From: an uncultured Bacteroidales bacterium
GTDB taxonomy: Bacteria; Bacteroidota; Bacteroidia; Bacteroidales; UBA932
Direction: 5' to 3'
Assembly (NCBI GenBank): GCA_946405435.1
Contig: CAMJHF010000002.1
Span: 1-64,000, forward strand
DNA length: 64,000 nucleotides
Positions 39,152 to 47,498 of this stretch are shown here, piece after piece. The translations under genes were made by a program, and so were the position numbers. Within the stretch, counting starts at the first letter, position 1. Each line of letters begins with the position of its first letter. A model generated the notes under the pieces. That model was given only the letters and a program-made list of their open reading frames with translations. It was not told the DNA's origin and did no database searches.

Positions 39152-42100
39152 TTATTTGTCGGAATCGGGCCGTAATTCGCTGTAAAACTTGATGTTGTCA
39201 GAGGTTAGGGAAGCGTTGCCGGTATTGGCCTGCCCAGCGTACTGGAAGTAGTTGTCGGCAGTGAGGGTGACCGTTTTGGTGGAGTTGCCTATGCGTCCGC
39301 TGATGTAGCAGTTGCTGAAAACCGCACTGCTCTTCGGGCACTGTCCGTAGAGCACTCCATTGTATGTCAAGGCCACGTCAGGGTCTATCGCATCGGAGAT
39401 TATGTCGGCTCCTATGCTTGAGCAACGGGTGATTTTGATGCTGTCGTCGTTGACCAGGCATATCACTCCGGCTACGGAGCAGCCGACGCTGCTGCTGATG
39501 AGGTTGCCCCTGTTGGTGCAGTCTTCCAGGACGCATCCAGCTGCTGCAATGCAGGTTATGTTTCCTAGACGATAGTTTGCATTGGTGCCGCTGTGGATCT
39601 GGTTTCCGTTGTTTACGCAGTTCTGCAGGACTGTGTAGCGGTTTGCGGCGGCAAGGATTCCCGAACTGCGTCCGGCTGCGCTGTATATGTCGGCGTCGTT
39701 GGTGCAGTCGATAAACTTGACAAGGGTGGTATTGTTCGTGTTGGACGAGAATCCGGCGATGCCTCCGAAATGGAAGCCGTTGGCGCCGTTGCCCGCGTTG
39801 CCTCCATTGGAGATCGGAGCTTCGGCTGTGCCGATGGCTCCGGCATTGTACAGACCGGTGAGGGTTGCAGGTACGGATGACGGCTGCACATTTCCGACGA
39901 GGGCGCCCATGGTGACGCGCCCGTTGGCAGTGTTATTGGCGAGTTTGGAAGTACCGCCGCCGGTAATCGGGGCGTAGTTCTTGACGTTGGTGATGGTTGC
40001 GCCCGTTACAAGACCTGCGAGCATGCCGAAGGTGCCTGCATATGCTGTCGATATGTTGAGCGAACAGCTGCAGTCAAAGGTGAGGTCCTTTACCACGGCT
40101 CCGTTGCCTATGCCCCCGAAGAAGCCCCATGCCTTGTTCTTTTCCGTCGGTGCGAATGACAGGTGGAGGTTCTTGATGCTGTGCCCGGCGCCGTCGAAGG
40201 TTCCGGTGAAGAGTATTCCTGAAGTGCTCAGGGTGCTGTGGGCCCAGCTGCTCATGGTGCAGTTGCCGATGGGCGTCCAGGAAGTGACGGAAGAGCAGTC
40301 GATGTCGGCGGTGAGAGTCACTTCCGCGCTTATTGCAGCTTCGTCGCCGCTGTTTACCCTCTGGGCGAAGGCAAGGAGTTCCTCGGCATTGGAGATGCTG
40401 ATTTTTTCGGCGTCGTCAGGGTCGTCTGCACCTATGCCCGTCATGTCTGTGACTGCGTATGGCTTGGCAATGGCGTAACGTGCGGCCTGCAGCGCCACGG
40501 GGGCGTTCTTGTCGGTGACGGGGGTGGAGTAGCTGCCGTCGGTTGTCGAAGAAACCGTGTAGCGGTATGAATTGTTGTCCAGTTTGACATTGCCGTTGAA
40601 GGGACCTATCACTGTCTCGAACACGGTGCACGATGCTCCGTAGCGGGCGATTCCGTAGTCCATGTGATACCCGTCGCGGGTGAGGTCCATCGAGTTGTTG
40701 ATGGCCGAGGTACGAAGGTTCTGCAGCATGGCTCCGGTGGAGATCACGCCGTCGAAGCCGCAGGTCTCCACGGCGGTTTTGGCCTGGGCGGAGATTACCT
40801 CCCACATTTCAGCCTGGGTGGTGAATGGCTTGGTCACATTCTGGGCCTTGCCCATGTTGAAGTAGGCCTGGGAAAGGATATAATAGAGTTTGGGCGTGCC
40901 GCTTACGGAATTCTGGGCCTCCTTTATCTTGGCCACGATTCCCTCGACTGCGGCCTTTTCGGTGTCTGTCCAGCCCCATGCGAGCAGGCGTCCGGTGTGC
41001 TCCTGGACGGTGACTATGTCGTAAGGGTTGGCGACTGCGATCTGGCTGAGGGTGTAACCCTTAAGGGTTGTCCATCCGGTTTCGCCGGGGTTGCAGACGT
41101 AGCAGCTGTAGTCGCTGGCGGTGGACCAGCCGTCGTTGTATTCGGGAATTGTGCGGCCTCCGTAGTACATGTGGACCATCTGTATCTTGTCCAGCCCCGC
41201 TGCGGCAAGTATGCCGGGCAGGTGCTCCACTGCATCTTTGGTAAAGCTGTTGCCTATGAAGAAGATGCGGTAGTCGGCATCTATGTTGAGCTTGTCGATG
41301 ACAGGTTCGTCGCCGGTAGCGATGTCATAGGTGATGTTGTTAAAGCTGCCTGCGCCGCTGTCAACGCCCAGGTACTTTACTTTGATGCTCTCCGGGTAGA
41401 TGTCATATGTGTAGGTGCCGCCATTGTATGTTCCGACTTTGCCGGAGGCGTGGCAGCTGTCCCACTTGGACTTTTTGTTGTTGTATGCGAAGAATACGCC
41501 GCGGTACTCGCTGTCCGAAATGATCTCATCGTAATTCTCGCACTGCGAGTATGTTACGTTGTCGGTGTTTGGAAGGCAGACCAGGCCGCCAACGCGTCCG
41601 GCGGTGGTGGAGACCAGGTTGCCGTAGTTCTTGCAGCGGGTAAGGGTGGAGCCGTTTGCGGCGATGCAGGTTATGTTGCCGAGGCGGGCCGCGCCCTCAG
41701 ACGGCATGCTGTTGAGCTGGTTGCCGTGATTCTCACAGCCGATGATGTCGGTGCAGGAGTTGACGGCGGCTACTATTCCGGAGGTCCTGCCGGCCTGCGA
41801 GTCGATGTCTCCGAAGTTGTTGCAGTCGGAAATGACGTTGCGCTTGGCGTTTCCGGTGGGAGCGTTGGCGAAGCCTACGATGCCGGCGATGTGGATGCCG
41901 GTAGCTCCGGCGTTGAGGTTGGCGGTGTTGGTGGCTTTGATTTCACCCCTGTTGTGCACGCTGTCGATGATGGAACCGACGCTCTTGGCGTACATGCCGC
42001 CGATGAGTGCCATGTGGAGGGCTCCAGTTGCGCTGCCGCTGTAGGTCATTGGTGCGTAGCTTGTGATGTCACGCACCTGTGCGTCATACACCACGCCGGC

Positions 42101-43249
42101 TATCATGCCTGCGCTGATGAACGCGGAAGAGTTGACGGTGAGCGAGCAGTTGTCTTCGATTACGAAGTTCTGCACCAGGGCTTCGGGACCCAGGTATCCG
42201 AACAGGCCGAAGTGCTTGCCGGCCGTGGTCTCGTTGCAAACGAGGTGGAGATTCTTGATATGGTGGGCGTTGCCGTCGAATTTGCCTGTGAAGGGATGCC
42301 CCTCGGTGACCTGAGGATTGTACGAGCTCCAGGGAGCAGTGGCATTGCCCACGGGAGTCCAGTCGGTGACGCCGCTGAAGTCGATGTCGGCAAGCAGGTT
42401 CACCACGCCCTCGGAATTTTCCCATGGCTCGGTGGATTCGCCGGCGTTGACGGCTGCGGCGAAAGCGGCGAAGTCGGCCGCGGACAAGATTCCCTTGGCT
42501 CCGGACAGGCTGACTGCCGGCAGATTCCTGATGGTTCCGGCAGCGAACGTTCTGGAGCTCAGGTTCTTGCGCATGGTGGCGCTCTCAGAGTTGAAGTCAA
42601 TCTGCAGGCCCTCGGGGTATTCTCCGGCGGGGATGGGGACGTAGATGGTCAAGGGCTCGGCGCCGAGCGTGGCCTGGCACTGGACGGTGACTTCGGCACT
42701 GCCCGAGACGGGGGTGAGGGTGTGGGCGAAATAGTCAGCGGTAAAGTCGCCGCTCAAAATCTGCTCGCCCGGGGCCGTGACGGTCACGCTGGACAGGTTT
42801 TCGCCGTTGCCGATGACCTGCAGTTTGAGCAGGGCGGTTGCGGGATGGAAGCTGAGCGATTTCTCAGCGGCGCTGTAGGCCAGAAGGGGAGTGGGGCATG
42901 CTCCGGCTTCCCAGGTCTGGGGGAGGGTTATGGTAGAGGCGTCTTTGAAGAGCGACGCCGGATACACTGCATTGAAGGGAGCGGAGAGTTCCTCGGTGAA
43001 ACTGAACTCGGCCTGAGGTCCGCCTTGTGCGAGGGCGGCGGAGGTGGCACCGCCTACGGCGATTGCATCTCCTTCGGTCCAGCTGATCTTGACTCCGTCG
43101 ATTTCGGTTTTGGAAAGGGGCTTAAGGGAAGCGGAAAGTACGGTTTTGTACGGACCTCCCGGGATTATGGTCTGCTCGGGTGTTTCCTTATTGCATCCTG
43201 CGAGGATGGTTGCGGCGGCCAGGACCGCGATTGCTGATTTCTTGTTCAT
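39152..43249 (-). CDS. Giant modular lipoprotein: fimbrillin-like N-terminus, two beta-helices, DUF4886/SGNH-like domain
   Basis: The 1365-residue protein starts at ATG 43249 with a lipobox ATILAGC; an upstream in-frame ATG at 43270 overlaps the small ORF and is less likely. Order: fimbrillin-like module (SKTEIDGVKISWTEGDAI, NAVYPASL), first beta-helix with DIDFSGVTDWTPVG, a DUF4886-type SGNH hydrolase domain (RIFFIGNSFTKDAVEHLPGI, HMYYGGRT), then a second beta-helix with DIDCSSVTSWTPIG. The two beta-helix halves look like an internal duplication around the hydrolase. It probably acts on esterified glycans at the surface; the substrate is unknown. Its own promoter lies at 43409-43439. Confidence 0.75.
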   Translation of the reverse strand: MNKKSAIAVLAAATILAGCNKETPEQTIIPGGPYKTVLSASLKPLSKTEIDGVKISWTEGDAIAVGGATSAALAQGGPQAEFSFTEELSAPFNAVYPASLFKDASTITLPQTWEAGACPTPLLAYSAAEKSLSFHPATALLKLQVIGNGENLSSVTVTAPGEQILSGDFTADYFAHTLTPVSGSAEVTVQCQATLGAEPLTIYVPIPAGEYPEGLQIDFNSESATMRKNLSSRTFAAGTIRNLPAVSLSGAKGILSAADFAAFAAAVNAGESTEPWENSEGVVNLLADIDFSGVTDWTPVGNATAPWSSYNPQVTEGHPFTGKFDGNAHHIKNLHLVCNETTAGKHFGLFGYLGPEALVQNFVIEDNCSLTVNSSAFISAGMIAGVVYDAQVRDITSYAPMTYSGSATGALHMALIGGMYAKSVGSIIDSVHNRGEIKATNTANLNAGATGIHIAGIVGFANAPTGNAKRNVISDCNNFGDIDSQAGRTSGIVAAVNSCTDIIGCENHGNQLNSMPSEGAARLGNITCIAANGSTLTRCKNYGNLVSTTAGRVGGLVCLPNTDNVTYSQCENYDEIISDSEYRGVFFAYNNKKSKWDSCHASGKVGTYNGGTYTYDIYPESIKVKYLGVDSGAGSFNNITYDIATGDEPVIDKLNIDADYRIFFIGNSFTKDAVEHLPGILAAAGLDKIQMVHMYYGGRTIPEYNDGWSTASDYSCYVCNPGETGWTTLKGYTLSQIAVANPYDIVTVQEHTGRLLAWGWTDTEKAAVEGIVAKIKEAQNSVSGTPKLYYILSQAYFNMGKAQNVTKPFTTQAEMWEVISAQAKTAVETCGFDGVISTGAMLQNLRTSAINNSMDLTRDGYHMDYGIARYGASCTVFETVIGPFNGNVKLDNNSYRYTVSSTTDGSYSTPVTDKNAPVALQAARYAIAKPYAVTDMTGIGADDPDDAEKISISNAEELLAFAQRVNSGDEAAISAEVTLTADIDCSSVTSWTPIGNCTMSSWAHSTLSTSGILFTGTFDGAGHSIKNLHLSFAPTEKNKAWGFFGGIGNGAVVKDLTFDCSCSLNISTAYAGTFGMLAGLVTGATITNVKNYAPITGGGTSKLANNTANGRVTMGALVGNVQPSSVPATLTGLYNAGAIGTAEAPISNGGNAGNGANGFHFGGIAGFSSNTNNTTLVKFIDCTNDADIYSAAGRSSGILAAANRYTVLQNCVNNGNQIHSGTNANYRLGNITCIAAAGCVLEDCTNRGNLISSSVGCSVAGVICLVNDDSIKITRCSSIGADIISDAIDPDVALTYNGVLYGQCPKSSAVFSNCYISGRIGNSTKTVTLTADNYFQYAGQANTGNASLTSDNIKFYSELRPDSDK

Positions 43250-43260
43250 TGCGGTCAGTT

Positions 43261-43383
43261 TTAGTTCCATTCGTCATTAATTTCTTCGTAGTCATTGATC
43301 GTGGCCGAAGCGGCCTGAAGGAACGCAAGTTCCGGGAGTTCTTGCTCCAGGCAAACCTGCGGCGGGAAGTAGTTGAGTTTCAT
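43261..43383 (-). CDS. Small acidic ORF preceding a fimbrillin-like lipoprotein (family member C)
   Basis: This 40-residue ORF begins MKLNYFPP and ends EEINDEWN. It is the first ORF after a good promoter at 43409-43439 and ends 11 bases before the start of the 1365-residue lipoprotein. It shares the basic Tyr/Pro start, hydrophobic middle and acidic Trp end with the three others. No domain is recognised. Confidence 0.6.
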   Translation of the reverse strand: MKLNYFPPQVCLEQELPELAFLQAASATINDYEEINDEWN

Positions 43384-43408
43384 TCCAGTGTTATTCTATT
43401 AAATCCTA

Positions 43409-43439
43409 CAAATATAATAATAAGTGTAGATTTTCGCAA
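43409..43439 (-). promoter_or_regulatory. Promoter for small ORF C and the 1365-residue lipoprotein
   Basis: On the minus strand TTTGCG (TTG at 43439-43437) and TATATTTG (43416-43409) are spaced as in Bacteroidetes -33/-7 promoters. The transcript would start about 20 bases before ATG 43383. Confidence 0.65.
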
Positions 43440-43515
43440 ACCGGAATGTGCTGCTGGAAAACAACGGGGGAGATGTGCGATTTCCGTCATTTTGTCATCC
43501 TGATAGCGGTTTCTT

Positions 43516-43549
43516 AAAAAATCAGCAAAATCTCGTTGCTGATTTTTTT
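43516..43549. terminator. Bidirectional terminator-like hairpin
   Basis: AAAAAATCAGCAA (43516-43528) pairs with TTGCTGATTTTTT (43536-43548), with a seven-base loop and T-run. It sits between the lipoprotein promoter region and the Rpn gene and may insulate the two. Confidence 0.75.
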
Positions 43550-43600
43550 GATTCCATTGATATTCGGATGTATCGTGCCATATTTGCCGCAAAAAAGACT

Positions 43601-44584
43601 ATGAAAAAGAACACTTCAGTTCACGGCACCGGCACCACTATTGCCGCCGATCAGGGAATCGTCTACATCGACCTTCGCCTCGACTATGCCTTTCATCTTG
43701 TATTCGGCACCCCGGGCAACGAGGACCTGCTTCTCAGGCTCATCAACGCCATCCTCCCGCACCGGAACATCACCTCAGTGGAACTTTCAACCCAGGAACA
43801 CGTAGGCCTCCGGCCGGATTCGAGGAAAGCCGTTTTCGACGTGTTCTGCACCACATCGGACGGCAGCCACCTGACCATCGAAATGCAGTTCGGCGAGCAG
43901 AAGGACTTTAATGATCGGATGCTCTTCTACTCCACCTTCCCCGTTCAGAACGACATCCGAAAGGGGCGCTTCGGCGAATACGGCTACATGAGCTACAGTT
44001 TCCAACCGGTGTGCGTCATCGGAATCACCGACTTCATCCTGAAGGGGGTTCCGGAGAACAAGGACATGATCAACTATTATTCGGTGCGAAACGACAAGGA
44101 GCCGCAGCACTTATTCTCGGAGAATGTGAGTTTCGTGACGGTAGAGCTGCCAAAACTCGGGAAGAGCATTTCCGAGCTGTCATCAGACGCCGACTTCATC
44201 TTCTACGCTATACGGAACATCCACCGGATGAGGGAGGTTCCGCGGGAATTCACCGGCCGGGGCTTGGAGAAATTGTTCGAATTGTGTAGCTTTGCGAAAA
44301 TGTCGAAGCAGCATCAAATGGAGTATCTTGCAGAATTCATGGCCCGCCTGGACGAGCAGAGCCGCCTGAGAACCGCCTGGGAGAACGGCGAGGAAAAAGG
44401 GATCGAGAAAGGGATCGAGAAAGGGATCGAAAGAGGCAAAGCGGAAGGCAAAGCGGAAGGCAAAGCGGAAGGCAAAGCAGAGGAGCGTCTTGCTAATGCT
44501 CGAAAGTTCAAGGCTTTGGGCGTTGCCGAGGAGATCATCTGTCAGGCCACCGGTCTGTCTGCTGAAGAGGTAGCGGCACTGTGA
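43601..44584 (+). CDS. Rpn/PD-(D/E)XK family recombination-promoting nuclease
   Basis: The 327-residue protein starts at ATG 43601 (MKKNTSVHG). An N-terminal PD-(D/E)XK nuclease core is seen: LRLDYAFHLVFG, then VFDVFCTTSDGSHLTIEMQF giving Asp, Glu and Gln in the catalytic order of this family, then YYSVRNDKE. The C-terminus is a highly charged GIEKGIEKG / GKAEGKAEG repeat tail encoded by 12-bp direct repeats, followed by a short helix with VAEEIICQATGLS. Rpn proteins stimulate RecA-independent recombination in E. coli. Palindromic repeats follow it; no inverted terminal repeats make it a full IS. Confidence 0.85.
   Translation: MKKNTSVHGTGTTIAADQGIVYIDLRLDYAFHLVFGTPGNEDLLLRLINAILPHRNITSVELSTQEHVGLRPDSRKAVFDVFCTTSDGSHLTIEMQFGEQKDFNDRMLFYSTFPVQNDIRKGRFGEYGYMSYSFQPVCVIGITDFILKGVPENKDMINYYSVRNDKEPQHLFSENVSFVTVELPKLGKSISELSSDADFIFYAIRNIHRMREVPREFTGRGLEKLFELCSFAKMSKQHQMEYLAEFMARLDEQSRLRTAWENGEEKGIEKGIEKGIERGKAEGKAEGKAEGKAEERLANARKFKALGVAEEIICQATGLSAEEVAAL
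44399..44482 (+). repeat. Two adjoining 12-bp tandem repeats inside the Rpn gene
   Basis: GGGATCGAGAAA is repeated about three times (44399-44434) and GGCAAAGCGGAA about four times (44435-44482), the last copy of each set diverged. They encode GIEK/R and GKAE tetrapeptides. Because units are multiples of three, copy number can change without frameshift. Confidence 0.9.
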
Positions 44585-44594
44585 TGCTGTATCA

Positions 44595-44753
44595 CTTACG
44601 CGTACTTTGGCGTAAGCCCATGTCTTTACACGCCAAAGTCCCCGTACAAGGTCGGATTTTAGGCCGCTGACCTTGTACATCGATTCGCGTCCTCACTGCA
44701 TTGCAACGGGCTTTTGCCGTACAAGGTCGTCACCCTAGAATCCGACCTTGTAC
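44595..44753. repeat. Cluster of interlocking palindromes (GTACAAGGTC x4 in alternating orientation)
   Basis: GTACAAGGTC occurs at 44644-44653 and 44719-44728, and its reverse complement at 44669-44678 and 44744-44753. The outer pair extends to GTACAAGGTCGGATT / AATCCGACCTTGTAC (15 bp). Nearby, CTTACGC (44595-44601) pairs with GCGTAAG (44610-44616), and ACTTTGGCG has an inverted copy at about 44631. No ORF is supported. It may be a REP-like or integration-hotspot element downstream of the Rpn gene. Confidence 0.7.
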
Positions 44754-44810
44754 ACCCCGGTCCCTGAAGCGCCGCCCCCCTTCCCTGCAGAAAAACAACA
44801 GAGCCGCCCC

Positions 44811-44836
44811 GGCTGGGGCGGCTCTGGTTGTGCAGT
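44811..44836 (-). terminator. Terminator of the 44847-47216 lipoprotein gene
   Basis: AGAGCCGCCCC (44811-44821) and GGGGCGGCTCT (44826-44836) form an 11-bp perfect stem with a four-base loop. On the minus strand it is followed by GTTGTTTTTC, the U-tract of an intrinsic terminator just after the lipoprotein stop. Confidence 0.85.
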
Positions 44837-44846
44837 CAATAAGAGA

Positions 44847-47216
44847 TTAGTTCTTGTAATAGTCCTCGTCAAGACTGATGAGTGCATCGGGGATAGGGTG
44901 CGTATCAGTAGTATTTGTACCATCGATAGGAGACCAGGACAGGACTTCATCACTGGCCTTTGTGTACTGACTTGCAAGAGGATCCTGGTAGATAGCTACG
45001 TTCATCAAATCCGACATATAATACTCTCCTGCGCTAAGAGATACCCCCCAGTCTTCAACTGCGAAATTCTTTTGAACTGGACCTGTCCAGTCGAAAGAGA
45101 TGTTATTAGCTGTAGATATAGCAAACTGTGCTGTAGTTGTTGAATTGCTATTTGTTCCCCAGTATTGCCATCCAGTTGTTGCTGTTGCGCAACCTCCGAA
45201 ATAGTATCCAATAAGGGTGCCTGCCGTATATCCGACAATCTGACCTATTTTTCCAGAACCAGACTTTCCATGAATAGAACCAATCTTGATATCCTTAGCG
45301 TAAAGAGGGGAATACACATTCTGAATAGTGCCGCCAGCTGCGAGATAACCTACGATGCCACCGACGTAAACTGCAGCCTTAGTCTTATCAGTACATGAAG
45401 CACTGCATTTTACTGTAACATCTCCTGTCGCGCCATTTGCAAGAATTCCCTTGGTGATATAGCCGACAAGTCCTCCCACGCCGTAATTGGCAGTATTGCT
45501 GGTTCCGGTAACATTTGAATTAGAGAAGCAATTGACAACCCAAGTGGTATTTGCCTCGTCATCACCGGAATTAACAACTCCTACTATTCCTCCTACGCGG
45601 TTTGTTCCTTTTACTTCCATCCCTTTACTGGAGTAGCAACGCCTGACAATAGAATTCCCTCTCAACGAGCCGGCTATACCTCCAACGTTAGCCAATGAAC
45701 CGGTTACATTGGCCTTGTTTACGCATTTATCCACAGTTCCCGTAAGATCGCCCACAATTCCTCCGAGGAAAACAGCACCGCTTACTGCCCCTTCATTGAC
45801 ACAAGACTCTATGGTAACCGGATCAGTCTGATTGGCATTTCCTACAATTCCGCCCACGTAAGTATTGCCACTGCTTGAAGTGCTTTTAACAGCAGCTTGA
45901 TTCACACATCTTAAGATTGATGCATTATTTGCACGTCCTGCAATACTACCGACATGGGCTTTGCTTGACTGGATAGTCCCGGAAACGGTCAAATCTTTGA
46001 CGGTAGCTCCATCCAAATATGCAAACAGTCCGGTATCGTTAGTCGTAGTGCTAATCTGGACATTTTCCAATTTTTTGGAATTGCCGTCATAAACTCCGGT
46101 AAACGGCGCAGACGTTGAGCCGATGGGCTTAATGGCTGCGCTCTTAAGGTCAATATCCGCGGTCTGCTGATAATGTGCGGCAAGGAAAGTTGTGGCCGTA
46201 ATCATTTGATTAGGGTCGTATCCATAACCTTCTGAGCAATACTTAATTAGATTCTTGAAGTCTCTTGAGTTGGCAATCTTGTACGGATTCTCCTCGGTGC
46301 CGTCGCCTCCGGAGAAGAGACCGGCATAGAAGGACATAGTGTAGATTTGGTTCCTATCGGCAGTCCAATTGCCGCGCGAAACCGTAAAGGTGCTCACTCC
46401 ACCGATACTCGCTTCATTTGCAAACTGAGTCAGGATAGAAACATCGGTGTATGCAACTCCGGCGGGGATGATATAGTAGAATGTTTGGGGCGTGGCTGAA
46501 AGCGTGACTTCGCGAAGAATGCTAATCTCAGCATTCTCAGCCGATTCGTTAGCCGTCATCGTTGGCTCGGCCTCGTCGTTCCAACCGATGGTAAAGGTAG
46601 CTCCCTCGCCAAGTGGCATGCGTGAACTGCCGGCATTCTGGAGTTTTACAGAGGAAATCTCCAGTTCTCCTGTCACATTTACCTGAAGTACGGAGCAAAT
46701 ATTCTTGAATTCTGCTTTGAAGCTTGCTCCATCCTGTACTATCTGGGCTGCCATTGGAGCCTTCATTCCAAGATCTTCCGTGTCAACAACGGACAACGGC
46801 ATAATGAATGAAACTGTGCCTTCTGAGACGGAAAACTCAGGATCAGACTCAGAATAAGGATAGTAAACAGTCATGCCATTTTCGCTGATGGCGATAGGAG
46901 ATTCGGTCTGTATGGGAACAAACTCAGTTCCATTGAAATAATATGTTGCCGTCTTATCTCCACTGACAACAAGAACTTCATCATTTTCCTCGAACGCCAC
47001 TTTTCCCGTTCCGGGGTCAATTGTAGCTTTGGTGCCGGGAGTCTCTATCGTAGCGCCGAAGCTGACCAGATATTCGCTGGGATCGTATTGGGCGATGTCG
47101 GTGCCCTGTTCGGTGTCGTCCTTGGGGGTGGGGTTGACGGGGTCGATCTTCTTCTCGCAGGAGAAAAGAACTGCGGCCATTGCAAGAAGGCCGATGAATT
47201 CAAATGTCTTCTTCAT
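44847..47216 (-). CDS. Surface lipoprotein with fimbrillin-like N-terminus and GLUG beta-helix repeats
   Basis: The 789-residue protein starts at ATG 47216, followed by lipobox AVLFSC. N-terminal module: TKATIDPGTGKVAFEENDEV and YYPYSESD; then a long strand-rich domain (about 130-300), then the shared ADIDLKSAAIKPIG segment and many GLUG turns such as GSIAGRA, GGIVGNA, GGIVGDL, GGIAGSL, GGIVGVV and GGLVGYI. No enzyme domain is seen; adhesion or ligand binding is likely. Base composition is clearly more AT-rich than flanking genes, suggesting a different origin. Small ORF D lies four bases upstream. Confidence 0.78.
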   Translation of the reverse strand: MKKTFEFIGLLAMAAVLFSCEKKIDPVNPTPKDDTEQGTDIAQYDPSEYLVSFGATIETPGTKATIDPGTGKVAFEENDEVLVVSGDKTATYYFNGTEFVPIQTESPIAISENGMTVYYPYSESDPEFSVSEGTVSFIMPLSVVDTEDLGMKAPMAAQIVQDGASFKAEFKNICSVLQVNVTGELEISSVKLQNAGSSRMPLGEGATFTIGWNDEAEPTMTANESAENAEISILREVTLSATPQTFYYIIPAGVAYTDVSILTQFANEASIGGVSTFTVSRGNWTADRNQIYTMSFYAGLFSGGDGTEENPYKIANSRDFKNLIKYCSEGYGYDPNQMITATTFLAAHYQQTADIDLKSAAIKPIGSTSAPFTGVYDGNSKKLENVQISTTTNDTGLFAYLDGATVKDLTVSGTIQSSKAHVGSIAGRANNASILRCVNQAAVKSTSSSGNTYVGGIVGNANQTDPVTIESCVNEGAVSGAVFLGGIVGDLTGTVDKCVNKANVTGSLANVGGIAGSLRGNSIVRRCYSSKGMEVKGTNRVGGIVGVVNSGDDEANTTWVVNCFSNSNVTGTSNTANYGVGGLVGYITKGILANGATGDVTVKCSASCTDKTKAAVYVGGIVGYLAAGGTIQNVYSPLYAKDIKIGSIHGKSGSGKIGQIVGYTAGTLIGYYFGGCATATTGWQYWGTNSNSTTTAQFAISTANNISFDWTGPVQKNFAVEDWGVSLSAGEYYMSDLMNVAIYQDPLASQYTKASDEVLSWSPIDGTNTTDTHPIPDALISLDEDYYKN

Positions 47217-47220
47217 AGCC

Positions 47221-47364
47221 TTAAAACCAATTGTCTGAATCGTCTGTAACGTCATAGGTTTCCGTGCTCTGGGGGTTGACGTTCTTGATCCCCGAATCCA
47301 TCAGCATGCCATCCAGGGAAACCCGGATGATGCGTGTAGTGGGTGAGATGTACTTAGTTGTCAT
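47221..47364 (-). CDS. Small acidic ORF preceding a fimbrillin-like lipoprotein (family member D)
   Basis: This 47-residue ORF begins MTTKYISPTT and ends DDSDNWF. It is the longest of the four related small ORFs and ends four bases before the lipoprotein start. A promoter (47409-47439) lies directly upstream, so the small ORF is first in the transcript. The N-terminal Lys-Tyr-x-x-Pro and acidic C-terminus with Trp are shared with the ORFs at 26575, 29699 and 43261. Confidence 0.6.
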   Translation of the reverse strand: MTTKYISPTTRIIRVSLDGMLMDSGIKNVNPQSTETYDVTDDSDNWF

Positions 47365-47408
47365 AAGTTGTTATTAATATTTTGGTATGTTTCGTTTTGA
47401 AAAACCTC

Positions 47409-47439
47409 CAAAAATAGAAAATAATATGAAAGCTGGCAA
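47409..47439 (-). promoter_or_regulatory. Promoter for small ORF D and the downstream lipoprotein
   Basis: On the minus strand TTTTTTG (TTG at 47439-47437) and TATTTTTG (47416-47409) have exactly the same spacing as the promoter at 43409-43439. The similarity suggests that the two small-ORF/lipoprotein units are controlled alike. Confidence 0.6.
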
Positions 47440-47498
47440 AAAACTTATGCCAACCATTTGTCTGAAAAGTGGTGATAATTTGTCTGCCCGCTTAGAGT

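Noticed and set aside
40664..43237. Long 857-residue open frame on the plus strand
   Set aside because: It is the antisense shadow of the 39152-43249 lipoprotein gene, which has a signal peptide, clear domains and a promoter.
44584..44846. Complete insertion sequence around the Rpn gene
   Set aside because: No terminal inverted repeats or target duplication framing 43601-44584 could be found; only the downstream palindromes.
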